This document shows, one piece after another, positions 32,057 to 44,775 of a DNA stretch of 64,000 nucleotides. The position numbers and the translations under genes were made by a program. Every line of letters starts with the position of its first letter. The stretch's first letter is position 1. Under the pieces are notes generated by a model. It had not been told where the DNA came from and ran no database searches. It worked only from the letters and a program-made list of their open reading frames with translations. This DNA is from Ampullaceana balthica (Eukaryota; Mollusca; Gastropoda; Lymnaeidae): contig CALYLW010000979.1 of the NCBI GenBank assembly GCA_944989445.1, forward strand, positions 248,001-312,000, given 5' to 3'.

Positions 32057-32929
32057 TTAGCTATTAAATTTTGCAAACATAGATAGACTTTACGGCCATA
32101 GCAAAGAAATTTTAATTTTGTAGCCGAGACTAGACCCCACACCTTACAGTTCACATCACAAACCACGTGTTTCATACTAGGTCACGTCATTGCATGCTCA
32201 TACAATGTAAACACAACAACACGTCTCTCACAAAAATGGTTTAGTGGGGCACGTACAGATAGGTGAATTGTATTCACAAATATAATTAATGAAATGGAAG
32301 TAAGTGACAGGGCAGATGACATAGGCTCTTAAATATTTGTTTTTATTAGTTCTTCAGGTAGCATGTGCTTCCCATTTATGATTCTATCAAATGATAAACA
32401 TTTCAAACCAAATCAAATTAATAAACGTTTTTTTTAAAACTATAGCGTTTTTTAAATTTAATTTAATGTTTTGATCTGGAAGTTATGAACGTGTGCAGAA
32501 TTTCAAACTAATTGACAGCGGAAATAGGGTTACTCTCCAATAACAAGATTTTACCCTGAAAGGTGTCCAAAGTGATAAATGTATTAATTACATGTATTTT
32601 GCTGACCTTTTGTTTGGGTACCGTAGGGACTAATTAAAAAGAAAAAAAACGCAAATCAAATTGTAAAGTACTGAATGATATTTGCTTATTATTTCCATTG
32701 TTCACTAATGTTAAAACATTTCCCTTAAACTACTTTTCATTTTAAAATTATTGACACTATAGTTTTACTTGCATTAAACTTGAAGGATAAAAAAAGAAAA
32801 GTTAGCGGTAAAATATTTTAAAATGTCATTACGATTTAAAAAAAAACTATTCCTATGAATCTGCAATAAGTTCATTGTTCAAATTAATATATTAATAATA
32901 AGAATAATCCATTAGTTCTATCACTAACT
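32057..32929. other. Spacer, no gene recognised
   Basis: AT-rich, no coding signal. Confidence 0.5.
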
Positions 32930-33275
32930 CCTAGAAACACTAGAGGATAGAAGAACAAAGAGCAAAGTAGTAACAATACAAAAGGCAATTTATTCTTACT
33001 TTGAGATACTACTCAACACTTCTTATCTCATACAATACTCGACAGAAATAGGGATAAAAACAATGTTCTCATGCCATTTGCAAGAACAAACACATACAAT
33101 TAATCATTCTTCTTCCAGTCCGGCGTTCGGGCGTAAAATGGGTTGTCTGAATAAGCCGACACACTATCGATATTCAAAACTCTAATAAAAAATGCAAGAC
33201 TATATGTAAACCGGATAAACATAGGACGCAATTATCTTCTTGATAGAAGGAGCTTCTGTAATGTAAAGATAAGAT
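32930..33275 (+). mobile_element. LINE-A copy, degenerate
   Basis: Matches the reverse of 8466-8830: ACACTAGAGGATAGAAGAAC, AGCAAAGTAGTAA, GGGTTGTCTGAA, AATGCAAGACTA and CATAGGACGCAATTATCTTC, ending near a short GATAAGATGA tail. Confidence 0.85.
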
Positions 33276-33870
33276 GAGGTTTGTTCGAGATTTGAACTTT
33301 GGTTGATAATTTTATTAGAGTCCATATCCTTTGGCTGTAGGAATATATCGTCAAATCTAGTTTTTTTTTATTAGTAAAAACAACTCAGCGAAAGCAAGAT
33401 TGGGCTTAATGATCTTGATAAACTTGATGGAAGTGTAAGGGGGAAGTATGTGTGCAATTATAACTTTATATCAATAGCAGCAAACCAAAAATGTATAATT
33501 CTTGAACTTTTAAACAAGAAAGATTCAAAACAAAAAAATAACACTGTTTCTTTTATAACTATTAGGAATTAATGATAATGGTCCCCAAATGTTATAAATA
33601 TACTTTGAGATAAGAATGCCTGAATGCATAGAAACATATATAAGTATTATGTGATTTTGCAATATTGTAAATTGCTAATATAGTATAGTTTTAATAACGA
33701 GTTTAAGATTTTTTTTGTTGAAAAGGGTATTTTAAATTTATTTCAAAATTTATTTTAAAATTTATTCACGAAGATGAGATATACGATATAGGACATTTAA
33801 TTACATTATGCAACATTCCAAAAGCAACTTTCACTTCAGAATTACCCATAAACTTGTAAATATATAAATA
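33276..33870. other. Spacer, no gene recognised
   Basis: AT-rich, nothing recognised. Confidence 0.5.
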
Positions 33871-34560
33871 CTAGGTTGCGCTGGGACGCCGTGGCGTCTA
33901 CGGCGCCCACTTTTTTCAAAAGCCCAACTAACTTGTCCTTGTATGATAAATACGTAATATTAAACTTTCTTAAATGTAAAAAAAGTATTTTATAATAGGG
34001 TTTTTTTTTGGGTCAAAAACCTAATTAACTTATCCTTGTATGATAAATACGAAATATTCCTGAAATGTACACAAAGTATGTATATAATTTTTTTTACAGT
34101 GCTAATCACCACACGATTTTTAAAGTAATTTTAGAAAGCAGCGCACCAAATTACTGCACCAAAAAATATAACTCTTTGAGTCAGTCAGCACTGTTTACAA
34201 CACAAATGCTGAAGTCATAGGTTCGTGCGTTTTTGGTTAATGTTATCTGGAAACCAAAAGGATTATGATTTAGCGTTAGGCCACAATCAGCGATAATTGA
34301 GCGTAAATATATATATAATGCTGAAATGTACACAAAAGTATTTTATAATTATAAATCCTCAAATCCTCTTTTTACATCGCTCTCTTTTCCAAAATTAAAA
34401 TATAAGCTAAAACAATGACGTCATATAATATTTTTGATTACGGCGAGAATGTTTTAATTTATAATTATTTTGCACACCTCCTGATGTGCGCCTTGTATAT
34501 ATACTTAAATATAAGCTAAAAAATGACGTCATAGTGTTACGAATACTTACTCTAACCAAC
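33871..34560 (-). mobile_element. Non-autonomous Helitron, 3' end at 33871
   Basis: On the minus strand the hairpin GACGCC-AC-GGCGTC (33898-33885) is followed by ten bases and CTAG (33874-33871), then T. The body contains CAAAAGCCCAACTAACTTGT and TGATAAATACG, shared with 2100-2380 and 34592-35060. The right (5') limit is uncertain and may be near 34310. Confidence 0.7.
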
Positions 34561-34591
34561 CTGTGACTTGGGCTATTATATTGTTTATATA

Positions 34592-35060
34592 CTAGGTTGT
34601 GCTGCGGCGCCGTCGCCTGCGGCGCCTACTTTTTTCAGGGCGCCTACGGATCCACCTTTTTCAAAAGCCCAAACTACTTATCTTTGTATGATAAATACGA
34701 AATATTCCTGAAATGTACACAAAGTATTTTATAATTAACAATCCTCAAATCCTCTTTTCACATCGTTCCCTTTTCCAAAATTAAAATATGAGCTAAAACA
34801 ATGACGTCATATAATATCTTTTTACGGCGAGAAATTTTAGAAAACAGCGCATCAAATTACTGCACCAAAAAATAACTCATTTCAAACGTCCGCATGAAAT
34901 TGTTCAATTATTATTAATAGTGTGGAGGGTGTTTAATGTTAATCTTGAAATCAAAATGATTATGATTTTTAAGTCTATATTGTCCACAAAAAAAGTAGAG
35001 TGATGTCCCTTAGCGTTAGGCGTCAGCCATAATTTAGGGTAAATATATAGATGATATAAT
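34592..35060 (-). mobile_element. Non-autonomous Helitron, 3' end at 34592
   Basis: CTAG at 34592-34595, a ten-base spacer and a GC-rich hairpin (GGCG-CCGT-CGCC) as in its neighbour, then the same body. It includes the CCGCATGAAATTGTTCAAT module at about 34890. The 5' end may be near 35050, where minus-strand TCATCTATATATTTACCC occurs. Confidence 0.68.
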
Positions 35061-35430
35061 ATAAGCTTACATCTGGTAGGTGACTTGAAGGTATACATTA
35101 ATTCTAAATTTTAATGATGTCACTCTCCTATGCATTGTACAAATTTATGTACTAACGGCTCAAAGGCTGAGAAAATTTGATGTCTGGAAAGGCTACATTT
35201 TAAAATCAAGATTGTAAAACCAAGTTTGATGACGTCACATATTTGAACTTTGGTAGAGATGAAATAAATAACTCTCTGGGCAGCGGTTCAGAGATTAATC
35301 TTTAGATTTTTAATATTTTATCACTTACAATAATCCAAACGCATCCATCGGGAGAATTCAGACTTTCTGATAACCATTCTATAAATTTTTCTATTATTCA
35401 ATATTTTGCTCGTATATGCCTTTTTCCAAT
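35061..35430. other. Spacer, no gene recognised
   Basis: Nothing recognised. Confidence 0.45.
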
Positions 35431-36389
35431 TAAGTGAAAGTTATTGTTGGGTAGTTAAGTGAAAGTTATTGTTGGGTAGTTAAGTGAAAGTTATTGTTGG
35501 GTAGTTAAGTGAAAGTTATTGTTGGGTAGTTAAGTGAAAGTTATTGTTGGTGGGTTAAGTGAAAGTTATTGTTGGGTAGTTAAGTGAAAGTTATTTTGGG
35601 TAGTTAAGTGAAAGTTATTGTTGGGTAGTTAAGTGAAAGTTATTGTTGGGTAGTTAAGTGAAAGTTATTGTTGGGTAGTTAAGTGAAAGTTATTTTGGGT
35701 AGTTAAGTGAAAGTTATTGTTGGGTAGTTAAGTGAAAGTTATTGTTGGGTAGTTAAGTGAAAGTTATTGTTGGGTAGTTAAGTGAAAGTTATTGTTGGGT
35801 AGTTAAGTGAAAGTTATTGTTGGGTAGTTAAGTGAAAGTTATTGTTGGGTAGTTAAGTGAAAGTTATTCTGGGTAGTTAAGTGAAAGTTATTCTGGGTAG
35901 TTAAGTGAAAGTTATTCTGGGTAGTTAAGTGAAAGTTATTGTTGGGTAGTTAAGTAAAAGTTATTCTGGGTAGTTAAGTGAAAGTTATTCTGGGTAGTTA
36001 AGTGAAAGTTATTCTGGGTAGTTAAGTGAAAGTTATTCTGGGTAGTTAAGTGAAAGTTATTCTGGGTAGTTAAGTGAAAGTTATTCTGGGTAGTTAAGTG
36101 AAAGTTATTCTGGGTAGTTAAGTGAAAGTTATTCTGGGTAGTTAAGTGAAAGTTATTCTGGGTAGTTAAGTGAAAGTTATTCTGGGTAGTTAAGTGAAAG
36201 TTATTCTGGGTAGTTAAGTGAAAGTTATTCTGGGTAGTTAAGTGAAAGTTATTCTGGGTAGTTAAGTGAAAGTTATTTTGGGTAGTTAAGTGAAAGTTAT
36301 TCTGGGTAGTTAAGTGAAAGTTATTTTGGGTAGTTAAGTGAAAGTTATTGTTGGGTAGTTAAGTGAAAGTTATTGTTGGGTAGTTAAGT
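35431..36389 (+). repeat. 24/25-bp minisatellite, about 39 copies
   Basis: TAAGTGAAAGTTATTGTTGG plus GTAGT (25 bp) dominates the left and the last two units. TAAGTGAAAGTTATTCTGGG plus TAGT (24 bp) dominates 35860-36340. Variants occur in blocks. Confidence 0.97.
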
Positions 36390-36917
36390 GCCACAAAAAC
36401 AATATCTTTTTCACTTTGTGGTATTCTATTACATATAATATTTTAATAATAGCAAAGTTAAAAATAAGAAAGTTTGAAATGTAAATTTATTTGATTACAA
36501 TTTTCATGGCAAATAAGGACATTTCGATTCGATACCTTGAATATCTATATTTAAAATAAATTGTCAAATTCAAAACTTTCTTTTTTGATACATTACATGA
36601 ACGCCCTGGTCAATGTATTGTTCAGGTTTCCGATAATGAGTTTTCGGAAGAGCAGAATGAAATTAACGCAAAATGTTTTCATTTATTCTCCGAGATACAC
36701 CGGGTTGTATTTGCTAGTGCAATTATATCCATCTCATTTATATGGCAATGATTTACATCGTGTTCATTAAAGAACATTTAAAACAATGTTGTGTAAAATT
36801 TGCTCCAGTAAATTGTAACAGATTCCATCAATATCTGCATGCAATATTTGAAACATCACCTTTAGGCCAGAGAAATAATACAGGTCTCCTTCGCCACCTC
36901 TCAATATACCTCTAACA
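36390..36917. other. Spacer, no gene recognised
   Basis: A 69-codon open frame at 36561-36770 shows no domain. Nothing else seen. Confidence 0.45.
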
Positions 36918-38800
36918 TGGACCATGATACATCAGGCATGATACATCTGACATAGGACATGATACATGGGACATGATACATGGGACATGATAAATGGGAC
37001 ATGATACATGAGGCATGATACATGGGACATGATACATGGGACATGATACATGGGACATGATACATGTGACATGATACATGGGACATGATACATGGGACAT
37101 GATACATGTGACATGATACATGGGACATGATACATGGGACATGATACATGGGACATGATACATGTGACATGATACATGGGACATGATACATGGGACATGA
37201 TACATGGGACATGATACATGAGGCATGATACATGGGACATGATACATGGGACATGATACATGGGACATGATACATGAGGCATGATACATGGGACATGATA
37301 CATGGGACATGATACATGGGACATGATACATGTGACATGATACATGTGACATGATACATGGTGCATGATACATGGGACATGATACATGGGACATGATACA
37401 TGATACATAGGACATGATACATGGGACATAATACATGGGACATGATACATAGGACATGATACATGGGACATGATACATGGGACATGATACATGGGACATG
37501 ATACATGGGACATGATACATGGGACATGATACATGGGACATGATACATGAGGCATGATACATGGGACATGATACATGGGACATGATACATGGGACATGAT
37601 ACATGTGACATGATACATGTGACATGATACATGGTGCATGATACATGGGACATGATACATGGGACATGATACATGATACATAGGACATGATACATGGGAC
37701 ATAATACATGGGACATGATACATAGGACATGATACATGGGACATGATACATGGGACATGATACATGGGACATGATACATGGGACATGATACATGATACAT
37801 AGGACATAATACATGGGACATGATACATGGGACATGGGACATAATACATAGGACATGATACATGGGACATGGGACATGATACATGGGACATGATACACCT
37901 GACAAGGTACATGATACATGGGACATGATACATGGGTATTGATACATGGGACATGATGCATGGGACATGATACATGGGACATGATACATGGGACATGATA
38001 CATGGGACATGATACATGGGACATGATACATGGGATATGATACATGGGACATGATACATGGGACATGATACATGGTACAAGATACATGGGACATGATACA
38101 TGGGACATGATACATGGGACATGATACATGGGACATGATACATGGGTATTGATACATGGGACATGATACATCGGACATGAAACATCGGACATGATACACC
38201 TGACAAGGTACATGATACAAGGGACATGATACAAGGGACATGATACATGGGACATTATCACGGGACATGATACATCGGGCATGATACATGATACATGGGG
38301 CATGATACACGGGACATGATGCATGGGACATGATACATCGGGCATGATACATGATACATGGGACATGATACACGGGACATGATACATGGGACATGATACA
38401 TAGGACATGATACACGGGACATGATACATAGAATATGATACATAGAACATGATGCACCTGAGATGATACATAGGACATGATACATGGGATATGATACATG
38501 GGACATGATACATGGGACATGATACATGGGACATGATACATTGGACATGATACACGGGACATGATACACGGGACATGATACATGGGACATGATACATGGG
38601 ACATGATACACCTGACAAGGTACATGATACACCTCACATAATACATGATACATCTGACAGGGGACATGATACATAGGACATGATACATGGGACATGATAC
38701 ACCTGACAAGGTACATGATACATCTGACATCGGACATGATACACCTCACATAAGACATGATACATCTGACAGGGGACATGATAAATCTGACATAGTAAAA
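36918..38800 (+). repeat. 15-bp satellite, about 125 copies
   Basis: The unit GACATGATACATGGG has scattered point variants (AGGCAT, TGTGAC, TAGGAC, CACCTGACA). The unit is five codons long and lacks stops on the minus strand, so three overlapping frames of 430-610 codons stay open. They are not genes. Variant density rises towards 38200-38800. Confidence 0.97.
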
Positions 38801-39247
38801 GTGACATTGGATAGCTGTAAAGATGGCAGTTAGGCTATTTTAACCTCATTTTAAGGTAAACATGTTTTTGAAAGTGTTCGATAAACATGATATTTTTTCT
38901 TTAGCTTGATAATCAATACGCTGTTATTTAATTGGTTAATCTTAAATATAATTACGTTCTTAGAGATTTTTCACGATTAAACGCAAAACGTAAATTTTGA
39001 TGTATCTTCAAAAGCAAAGTCGTGTTAATGAAGTCAAAATATGAATTCAGAGTTTCTTTTAATATATACTTTATGTATAAGTATGGGAAATTACAGATTA
39101 ATACTATTCCGAGTTTTAACTTTTTAAATGTTATAAATGTTACTCGAAATCTCAAGCTCAAATGATATTTTGGAAAACTGGGCTTTGAAGAGCTGCTTAA
39201 AAACAATGCAACGCTGTCTCCTTATTTTAGTTATCTATCAGGTAGTT
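38801..39247. other. Spacer, no gene recognised
   Basis: Nothing recognised. Confidence 0.45.
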
Positions 39248-39690
39248 TCTCGTAAGAGCTGTAGATCTCTGAATGTTAAACGTATGTGCACCAACAGGTC
39301 ATTAAGAGCTGTAGATATCTGAATGACAAACGTATGTGCACCAACAGGTCATTAAGAGCTGTAGATCTCTGAATGTTAAACGTATGTGCACCAACAGGTC
39401 ATTAAGAGATGTAGATCTCTGAATGTTAAACGTATATGCACCAACAGGTCATTAAGAGCTGTAGATCTCTGAATATTAAACGTATGTGCACCAACAGGTC
39501 ATTAAGAGCTGTAGATCTCTGAATGTTAAACGTATATGCACCAACAGGTCATTAAGAGCTGTAGATCTCTGAATATTAAACGTATGTGCACCAACAGGTC
39601 ATTAAGAGCTGTAGATCTCTGAATGTTAAACGTATGTGCACCAACAGGTCATTAAGAGATGTAGATCTCTAAATGACAAACTGCACTATG
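39248..39690 (+). repeat. 50-bp minisatellite, about 9 copies
   Basis: The unit contains AAGAGCTGTAGATCTCTGAA, TGTTAAACGTATGTGCACCA and ACAGGTCATT. Alternating ATG/ATA variants suggest a two-unit higher-order step (39400-39620). Confidence 0.95.
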
Positions 39691-39911
39691 AGGTCATTAT
39701 ATGTTTTATTTTTAAATTTTGTAATTAAGAAATGCATTTTTTAAATTGAATGCATGTATAAATATATGTTACCATTTTCATGTGAAGCACTGTGAACCGG
39801 TCTGATTGCAGGGGTATTGTGTAATATAAATTATCAAAATATTATAATTATTACCATTATCTTTTTTTTTATCTATATGATAATAATTCCTCGAATTCTG
39901 AGTACTTATCC
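39691..39911. other. Spacer, no gene recognised
   Basis: Nothing recognised. Confidence 0.4.
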
Positions 39912-40250
39912 TATATAATAAAAGGCAATGTTCTGTCCGTTCTGTCCCGTCATCTATAGGGATTGGTCCCTCAAACACATATGACTCCTACAGCCAATCA
40001 TATTGAACACGTTTACGCCATTTACGCGGACGTTCAAAACGAGTTATTTTTGGTGCAGTATTTCTTCCAAGACTTTATTTTGAGTTATGCGCGTTGGGAT
40101 TTATAGCAAAAGCTCTGTTTTTACGAGTTATTTATTTTAACTATAATGAATAGTATTTTGGACGCGATGCACATGTAATGCCGGTCGAGACGGCTGTTGA
40201 AGGGGAGTTACAACGGTGGCGGAACGTCCCTGGACGGGCTTTGTTGCTCG
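39912..40250 (+). mobile_element. Repeat family X, internally deleted copy
   Basis: Begins CTATATAATAAAAGGCAATG then TTCTGTCCGTTCTGTCCCG, includes the CCGCATGAA-type module in inverse at 40012-40085, and ends near CTCTGTTTTTACGAGTT. Confidence 0.6.
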
Positions 40251-40522
40251 TTTTTATTAATAATCTCTGTTTGAGCTCGTTTATCCGTTTTTAAGTTCTT
40301 AGAAAGAAAAAAAATAATTTGACTAAAAATTATTGCAGTCTTAAAGTTGATTGAAGAAATTTATAAACTTTTAAGAATATTTCCGCATTCCCCCCCCCCA
40401 CCCAAAACACAACAAAAATACTTTGTAACTTGAAAACAAATAACAGAAGCACGAATACATCAGTCGACGGAATTGCCGTTTCGTGCCGTCACCAGCGTCA
40501 ACACATTAGGCCTTAGAGCCAT
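40251..40522. other. Spacer, no gene recognised
   Basis: Nothing recognised. Confidence 0.4.
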
Positions 40523-40858
40523 CTGAAACAACTCAGATCTGAAACAACTCAGATCTGAAACAACTCAGAACTGAAACAACTCAGAACTGAAACAAACTCA
40601 GAACTGAAACAACTCAGAACTGAAACAACTCAGATCTGAAACAACTCAGATCTGAAACAAACTCAGAACTGAAACAAACTCAGAACTGAAACAACTCAGA
40701 ACTGAAACAACTCAGAACTGAAACAAACTCAGAACTGAAACAAACTCAGAACTGAAACAAACTCAGAACTGAAACAAACTCAGAACTGAAACAAACTCAG
40801 AACTGAAACAAACTCAGAACTGAAACAACTCAGAACTGAAACAACTCAGAACTGAAAC
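40523..40858 (+). repeat. 16/17-bp minisatellite, about 20 copies
   Basis: Units TGAAACAACTCAGAAC (16) and TGAAACAAACTCAGAAC (17) are mixed, with AGATC variants at the left. Confidence 0.96.
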
Positions 40859-41667
40859 GACCAACATCGCATGACTACCCGTAGAATAATTCCATTAAAA
40901 AAACTTTGTACCGAAACCAACCATCAATTAATCTTTCAGAGATCACTGTTCTGAATATGTTTATTAAAAATGCGGGAAAAAAAGAAAAAAAAACAATGAT
41001 TTTTTGTTTAACAAATAACTTTTGAATCCTTTTAATTTAAAGACAGTTTTAAAGAAAACTGTTCACACTCAAAAAGTTATTATAAGTAAAAGAAATTCCA
41101 AGGACCAACCAGGTCTTTGGTTTCTGCAACTTCCAAACGTGTTTCGTTTCCCCCCTCCCCCACCCAACACAAATTTACACTTTAAGTGCATGTGATAATG
41201 ACAAAAGATAGAGCGAGCTCACATTGAAGACAATGTCGTCTGATTTCAGCAAGCTAAGTATCGACAGAATGAAGGTCAATATCTAGTGCCTCATGGGAAT
41301 AAGAAATGTTTAAAAGATAGTCGTCCTCTGTAGACCAATGAAATCTGATGGCACGTGATTTTGATAACAATTCCAAACAAAGCGAAACTGATATGATATT
41401 ACGTTTAAGACGGAAATGCAGTGAATATACATGTCGCATCTACGTTTGGGTTGACTGGCAGTGAAATAAAAAATATGTAGTGTTATGCAAAATATGTCAA
41501 TGTGTGATTTCTAATATTTTTGTAATTCTTATTGTAAATATTGCTCACAAAATTAAGAAAAAGTAAAATCTTAAACTTAGAAATCTTTTTAGAAAAAAAT
41601 ATTTAAGAAAAGAATTTGACAATTTTGATGTTTCAGCTGTAATTAAAAAAGGTATCATGAACTTAAT
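40859..41667. other. Spacer, no gene recognised
   Basis: Nothing recognised. Confidence 0.5.
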
Positions 41668-42372
41668 TATCTTATCTTATCTTATCTGTTTACAGACGCT
41701 CCTTCCATGCAGAAGATTATTGCGTCTTACGCTTATCTATGGTTTGTGTTTAGTCCTGCATTTGTATTAGAGATGTAAATGTTGATAAAGTGTTGGTTTT
41801 CCTGTTTTCTTCAGGCAACCCATTCCACGCCCGAATTCCGGACGGGAAGAACGAAAATTTGTATGTGTGCGTTCTTGCATACGGAATAAGAAAGGTGTTT
41901 TTATCCTTATGTCTATCTGAGGGTTGTATTAAGCTATCTTTGTGTTGTATTTCTAAATTAGAATTACATAATGTTTTATGTATGATTACTACTTTGCTCT
42001 TGGTTCTTCTATCCTCTAGTGTTTCAAGGTTTAATGATTTAACTAATGGTGTTATTCTTGTCAGTTTTGAATATTCTCCAGTAATGAATCTGGCAGCTCT
42101 TTTTAGAATTTGTTCTAGTTTATCAGTGCTTTCTGTGGTGGATGGGTCCCATACAGAAGATGCATATTCTATTCTAGTACAGGTCTCACCAACGTGAGGT
42201 AGCATTTTAGTTTTATATCTCTGTTACATTTGTTAAAGTTTCTTTTTATAAAGCCTAAGGTTTCGTTTGATTTTTTAATAACTTCATTGACATGGGGGTT
42301 CCATGACAGTTTCTCATTTATTAAGACTCCTAAGTATTTTGCATCTTTAGTTTCGGTCAGCTCTTTTCCATG
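41668..42372 (-). pseudogene. LINE-A copy, 5'-truncated, covers the Helitron insertion site
   Basis: Begins with the pentamer tail (TTATC)n at 41668-41690 and matches 8466-9015 then 17241-17380 without interruption. A few bases repeated around 42167-42175 (TTCTATTC) shift the frame. The upstream frame (about 42215-42372) reads KELTETKDAKYLGVLINEKL, then SWNPHVNEVIKKSNETLGFI, and joins RDIKLKCYLTLVRPVLE. It shows what LINE-A looks like without the Helitron. It is truncated at about 42372, inside the reverse-transcriptase C-terminal region. Confidence 0.92.
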
Positions 42373-42539
42373 TTTAAAAAAATATTTGTTGTACTTTAAT
42401 TCAAAAAAGCAATGTTCAATAAAACAACAAGAGGCAGCACATTGAAATGTTATGAAATTAACCAAACAATCAAAATAATAACGTATATTGTGTAACTGAT
42501 TTATGAAAATAATAAGATTTATTATAATAATAAGATTTT
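42373..42539. other. Spacer, no gene recognised
   Basis: Nothing recognised. Confidence 0.4.
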
Positions 42540-42745
42540 AAAAACTAATAGTTTAATAGTTTACTAAAATATTGTAAACTAATAATAATAATAATAAATA
42601 TAATACCAACAATAGCAAAAATAATAATATGAGTAATAATAATAATAGTTGTAGTAGTAATAGTAATAATAATATTAAAATGCATAATATAATGATAATA
42701 ATAATATTAATAACAATATATTTAATGTTAATAATTATAAAAATT
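42540..42745. repeat. AAT-rich imperfect trinucleotide repeat
   Basis: AATAATAAT runs with substitutions. Confidence 0.85.
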
Positions 42746-43289
42746 ATCAATAATTTTATCTAAAAGATCATTTTTAACGATGTGTCAATATTACTAAAGG
42801 CAAAGAGCTGTCTCTGATGTCAAAGGTATTATTTTGCTAGAACACCTAACACTACATGTTAGAAATGTCCCGGGAGAACACGTAACAGTAACAGCTTGTC
42901 GAAAGTGCAGTGCAATAATTTGAAAGTAATTCTTGTGAATAAAATGCGAACACACGTGAGTGTGTCACGGCTTGCGCGTGCCTGACCTAAGCATAATTGT
43001 TGTTGTGGTTTTAGTGCAGCTGTACTATTTAAGAACTCAGGGCTAACTTTTAAATAAAGAAAAGGAATGATCCTAAATTGTCATTTTAGAATGTAGAATG
43101 CTGCACACAAAGAAACACGTTTAATAAATGCCATGTTTAGAGTTACATATATATTTTACTTTATTCTTTTTATAATGAAATTGTATATCCAAAGTTAGAG
43201 TATGAAATTCCTTTTGAGAAACAATTAAATTACATAGGTTCTTCCTCAATGTGGTGTCTAATTTCATTGTAAATTTTGTTTATCTCATA
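42746..43289. other. Spacer, no gene recognised
   Basis: Nothing recognised. Confidence 0.45.
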
Positions 43290-43440
43290 CATTTCAGGTG
43301 CTCATTCTATACTGAAGGTTAGTTCTTGCTACGCTTATCCAATGTTTATCTCTGGTCCAGCATTTTTATTAGAGTTTTAAATGTTTATAGTGTGTTGTTG
43401 GTTGTTGTTTTTTTCGTTTGCTCTGGCAACTCATTAAATG
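43290..43440 (-). mobile_element. LINE-A copy, highly degenerate
   Basis: GCTCATTCTATACTGAAG, TTGCTACGCTTATC, GTCCAGCATTTTTATTAGAG and TCTGGCAACTCATT parallel the LINE-A 3' UTR and last codons. Confidence 0.7.
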
Positions 43441-44447
43441 ATATCAAGGTCAACCGGGGATCAAATTTAAACCAATATGACGTCATTCAATTTAGTGCAA
43501 TTGTTTAACTCTCAATCTTGCACCATTTGATTTGTTTTCAGAAACTTAATAACAATTCAATTCACACACATTGTTAATATCTGTGTATCATATTAAAACA
43601 AATAATTAAACAATTAAACCAATGGGAGACAATATCTGACTTGATTTTGTGCGAGATAAGTAAACATTTAAAAACAAGGTTAACACGGAAGGGGAGATAA
43701 TGCATGCAGCGATTTGTATTAAACAACAAATAGAAACAACAAGAGAAGGAACATCAAATTAAGTGATAAATAATTTTAGCATAACATAGTCTCTTAAAGT
43801 TTACTTTGCATTTCTTTGACGCTGATAACCAAATGGCATCATAGCTTGTAACTCCAACAATACATATTAGATACACTCAACTCACTGACGTCCACTGATT
43901 TACCCATGGGTCACGCCCATGACTTGATCCATTGGATGGCTCAATAATCCATGTTCTGTCCGTAATGGCTTTGTCTGCAGTAATTTCTGGGCTGGACTTT
44001 GCAAGCCGCCGCTACTTACAAATACAGCACAAACTGATGACGCAATCAATGATGTTATCGATCTGGGCGACCAACTCAAGTGCCGGCATTATTTAGAGTA
44101 ATTTTAGTCTCGACCCCGAAGATGATAAATTTTCTATTTCAATCATTATAATCAATGCTAGTCCTGATTCAAATTCTCTAACTTTCACGTCAGATAGAGT
44201 CAAGGTTTAAATACTGTTTGGTGTTTGGAGGGGGAGGGGTGTGGGGAGGGAATAAAGTGTGTGCGGTGGTGAGTGACTTGTGGCAAGAGGTAAATAAAGA
44301 TGTGCTCTGCCCAGCATGTGACTGACCTACATTTGATAGAAAATGAATAAACAAAAGGCTGTAAACACGACCGATGCATCTATTCTTAGAGTTTGTCATC
44401 GATTCCATAGTGACATCTGGGCAAAACCGCCATGTCTGTATTTTTGT
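43441..44447. other. Spacer, no gene recognised
   Basis: No coding signal or known repeat. Confidence 0.5.
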
Positions 44448-44479
44448 GTGTACACACACACACACTGACACACACACGA

Positions 44480-44548
<69 letters not shown>

Positions 44549-44610
44549 ACAAATAATAATAATAATAAATATTAATATTAAAATATAAAAAAAAATAATA
44601 ATAAAATAAT
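44448..44610. repeat. CA microsatellite followed by AAT repeat
   Basis: CA dinucleotide run to about 44550 with a short CGACGTA interruption, then AATAATAAT. Confidence 0.97.
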
Positions 44611-44689
44611 GCAACTGTGCCTTTTGACAGATCCAATTACAATGATACATTACAGCAACATAAAAGATACACAAATGATGTGTGTGATC

Positions 44690-44775
44690 AAAACAATAAA
44701 TGTAAATCTATACTTATGGACAAATACGGGGATAAACGTTTCGGAAAATGCCTTCATCAGCACACACAAAAAAAT
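44690..44775 (-). ncRNA. Candidate hammerhead ribozyme core, copy 3
   Basis: The minus strand reads CTGATGA (44760-44754), AGG-CATTTT-CC, then GAAA (44742-44739), followed by ACG...CGT, which can pair as a 3-bp stem III, then A as possible cleavage base. Diverged from copies 1 and 2 outside the core, so the core itself is conserved. Stem I is not resolved. Confidence 0.5.

Noticed and set aside
36901..38779. Overlapping open frames of 430-610 codons on the minus strand
   Set aside because: They are translations of a 15-bp satellite in all three frames; no start context, domain or non-repetitive sequence supports a gene.
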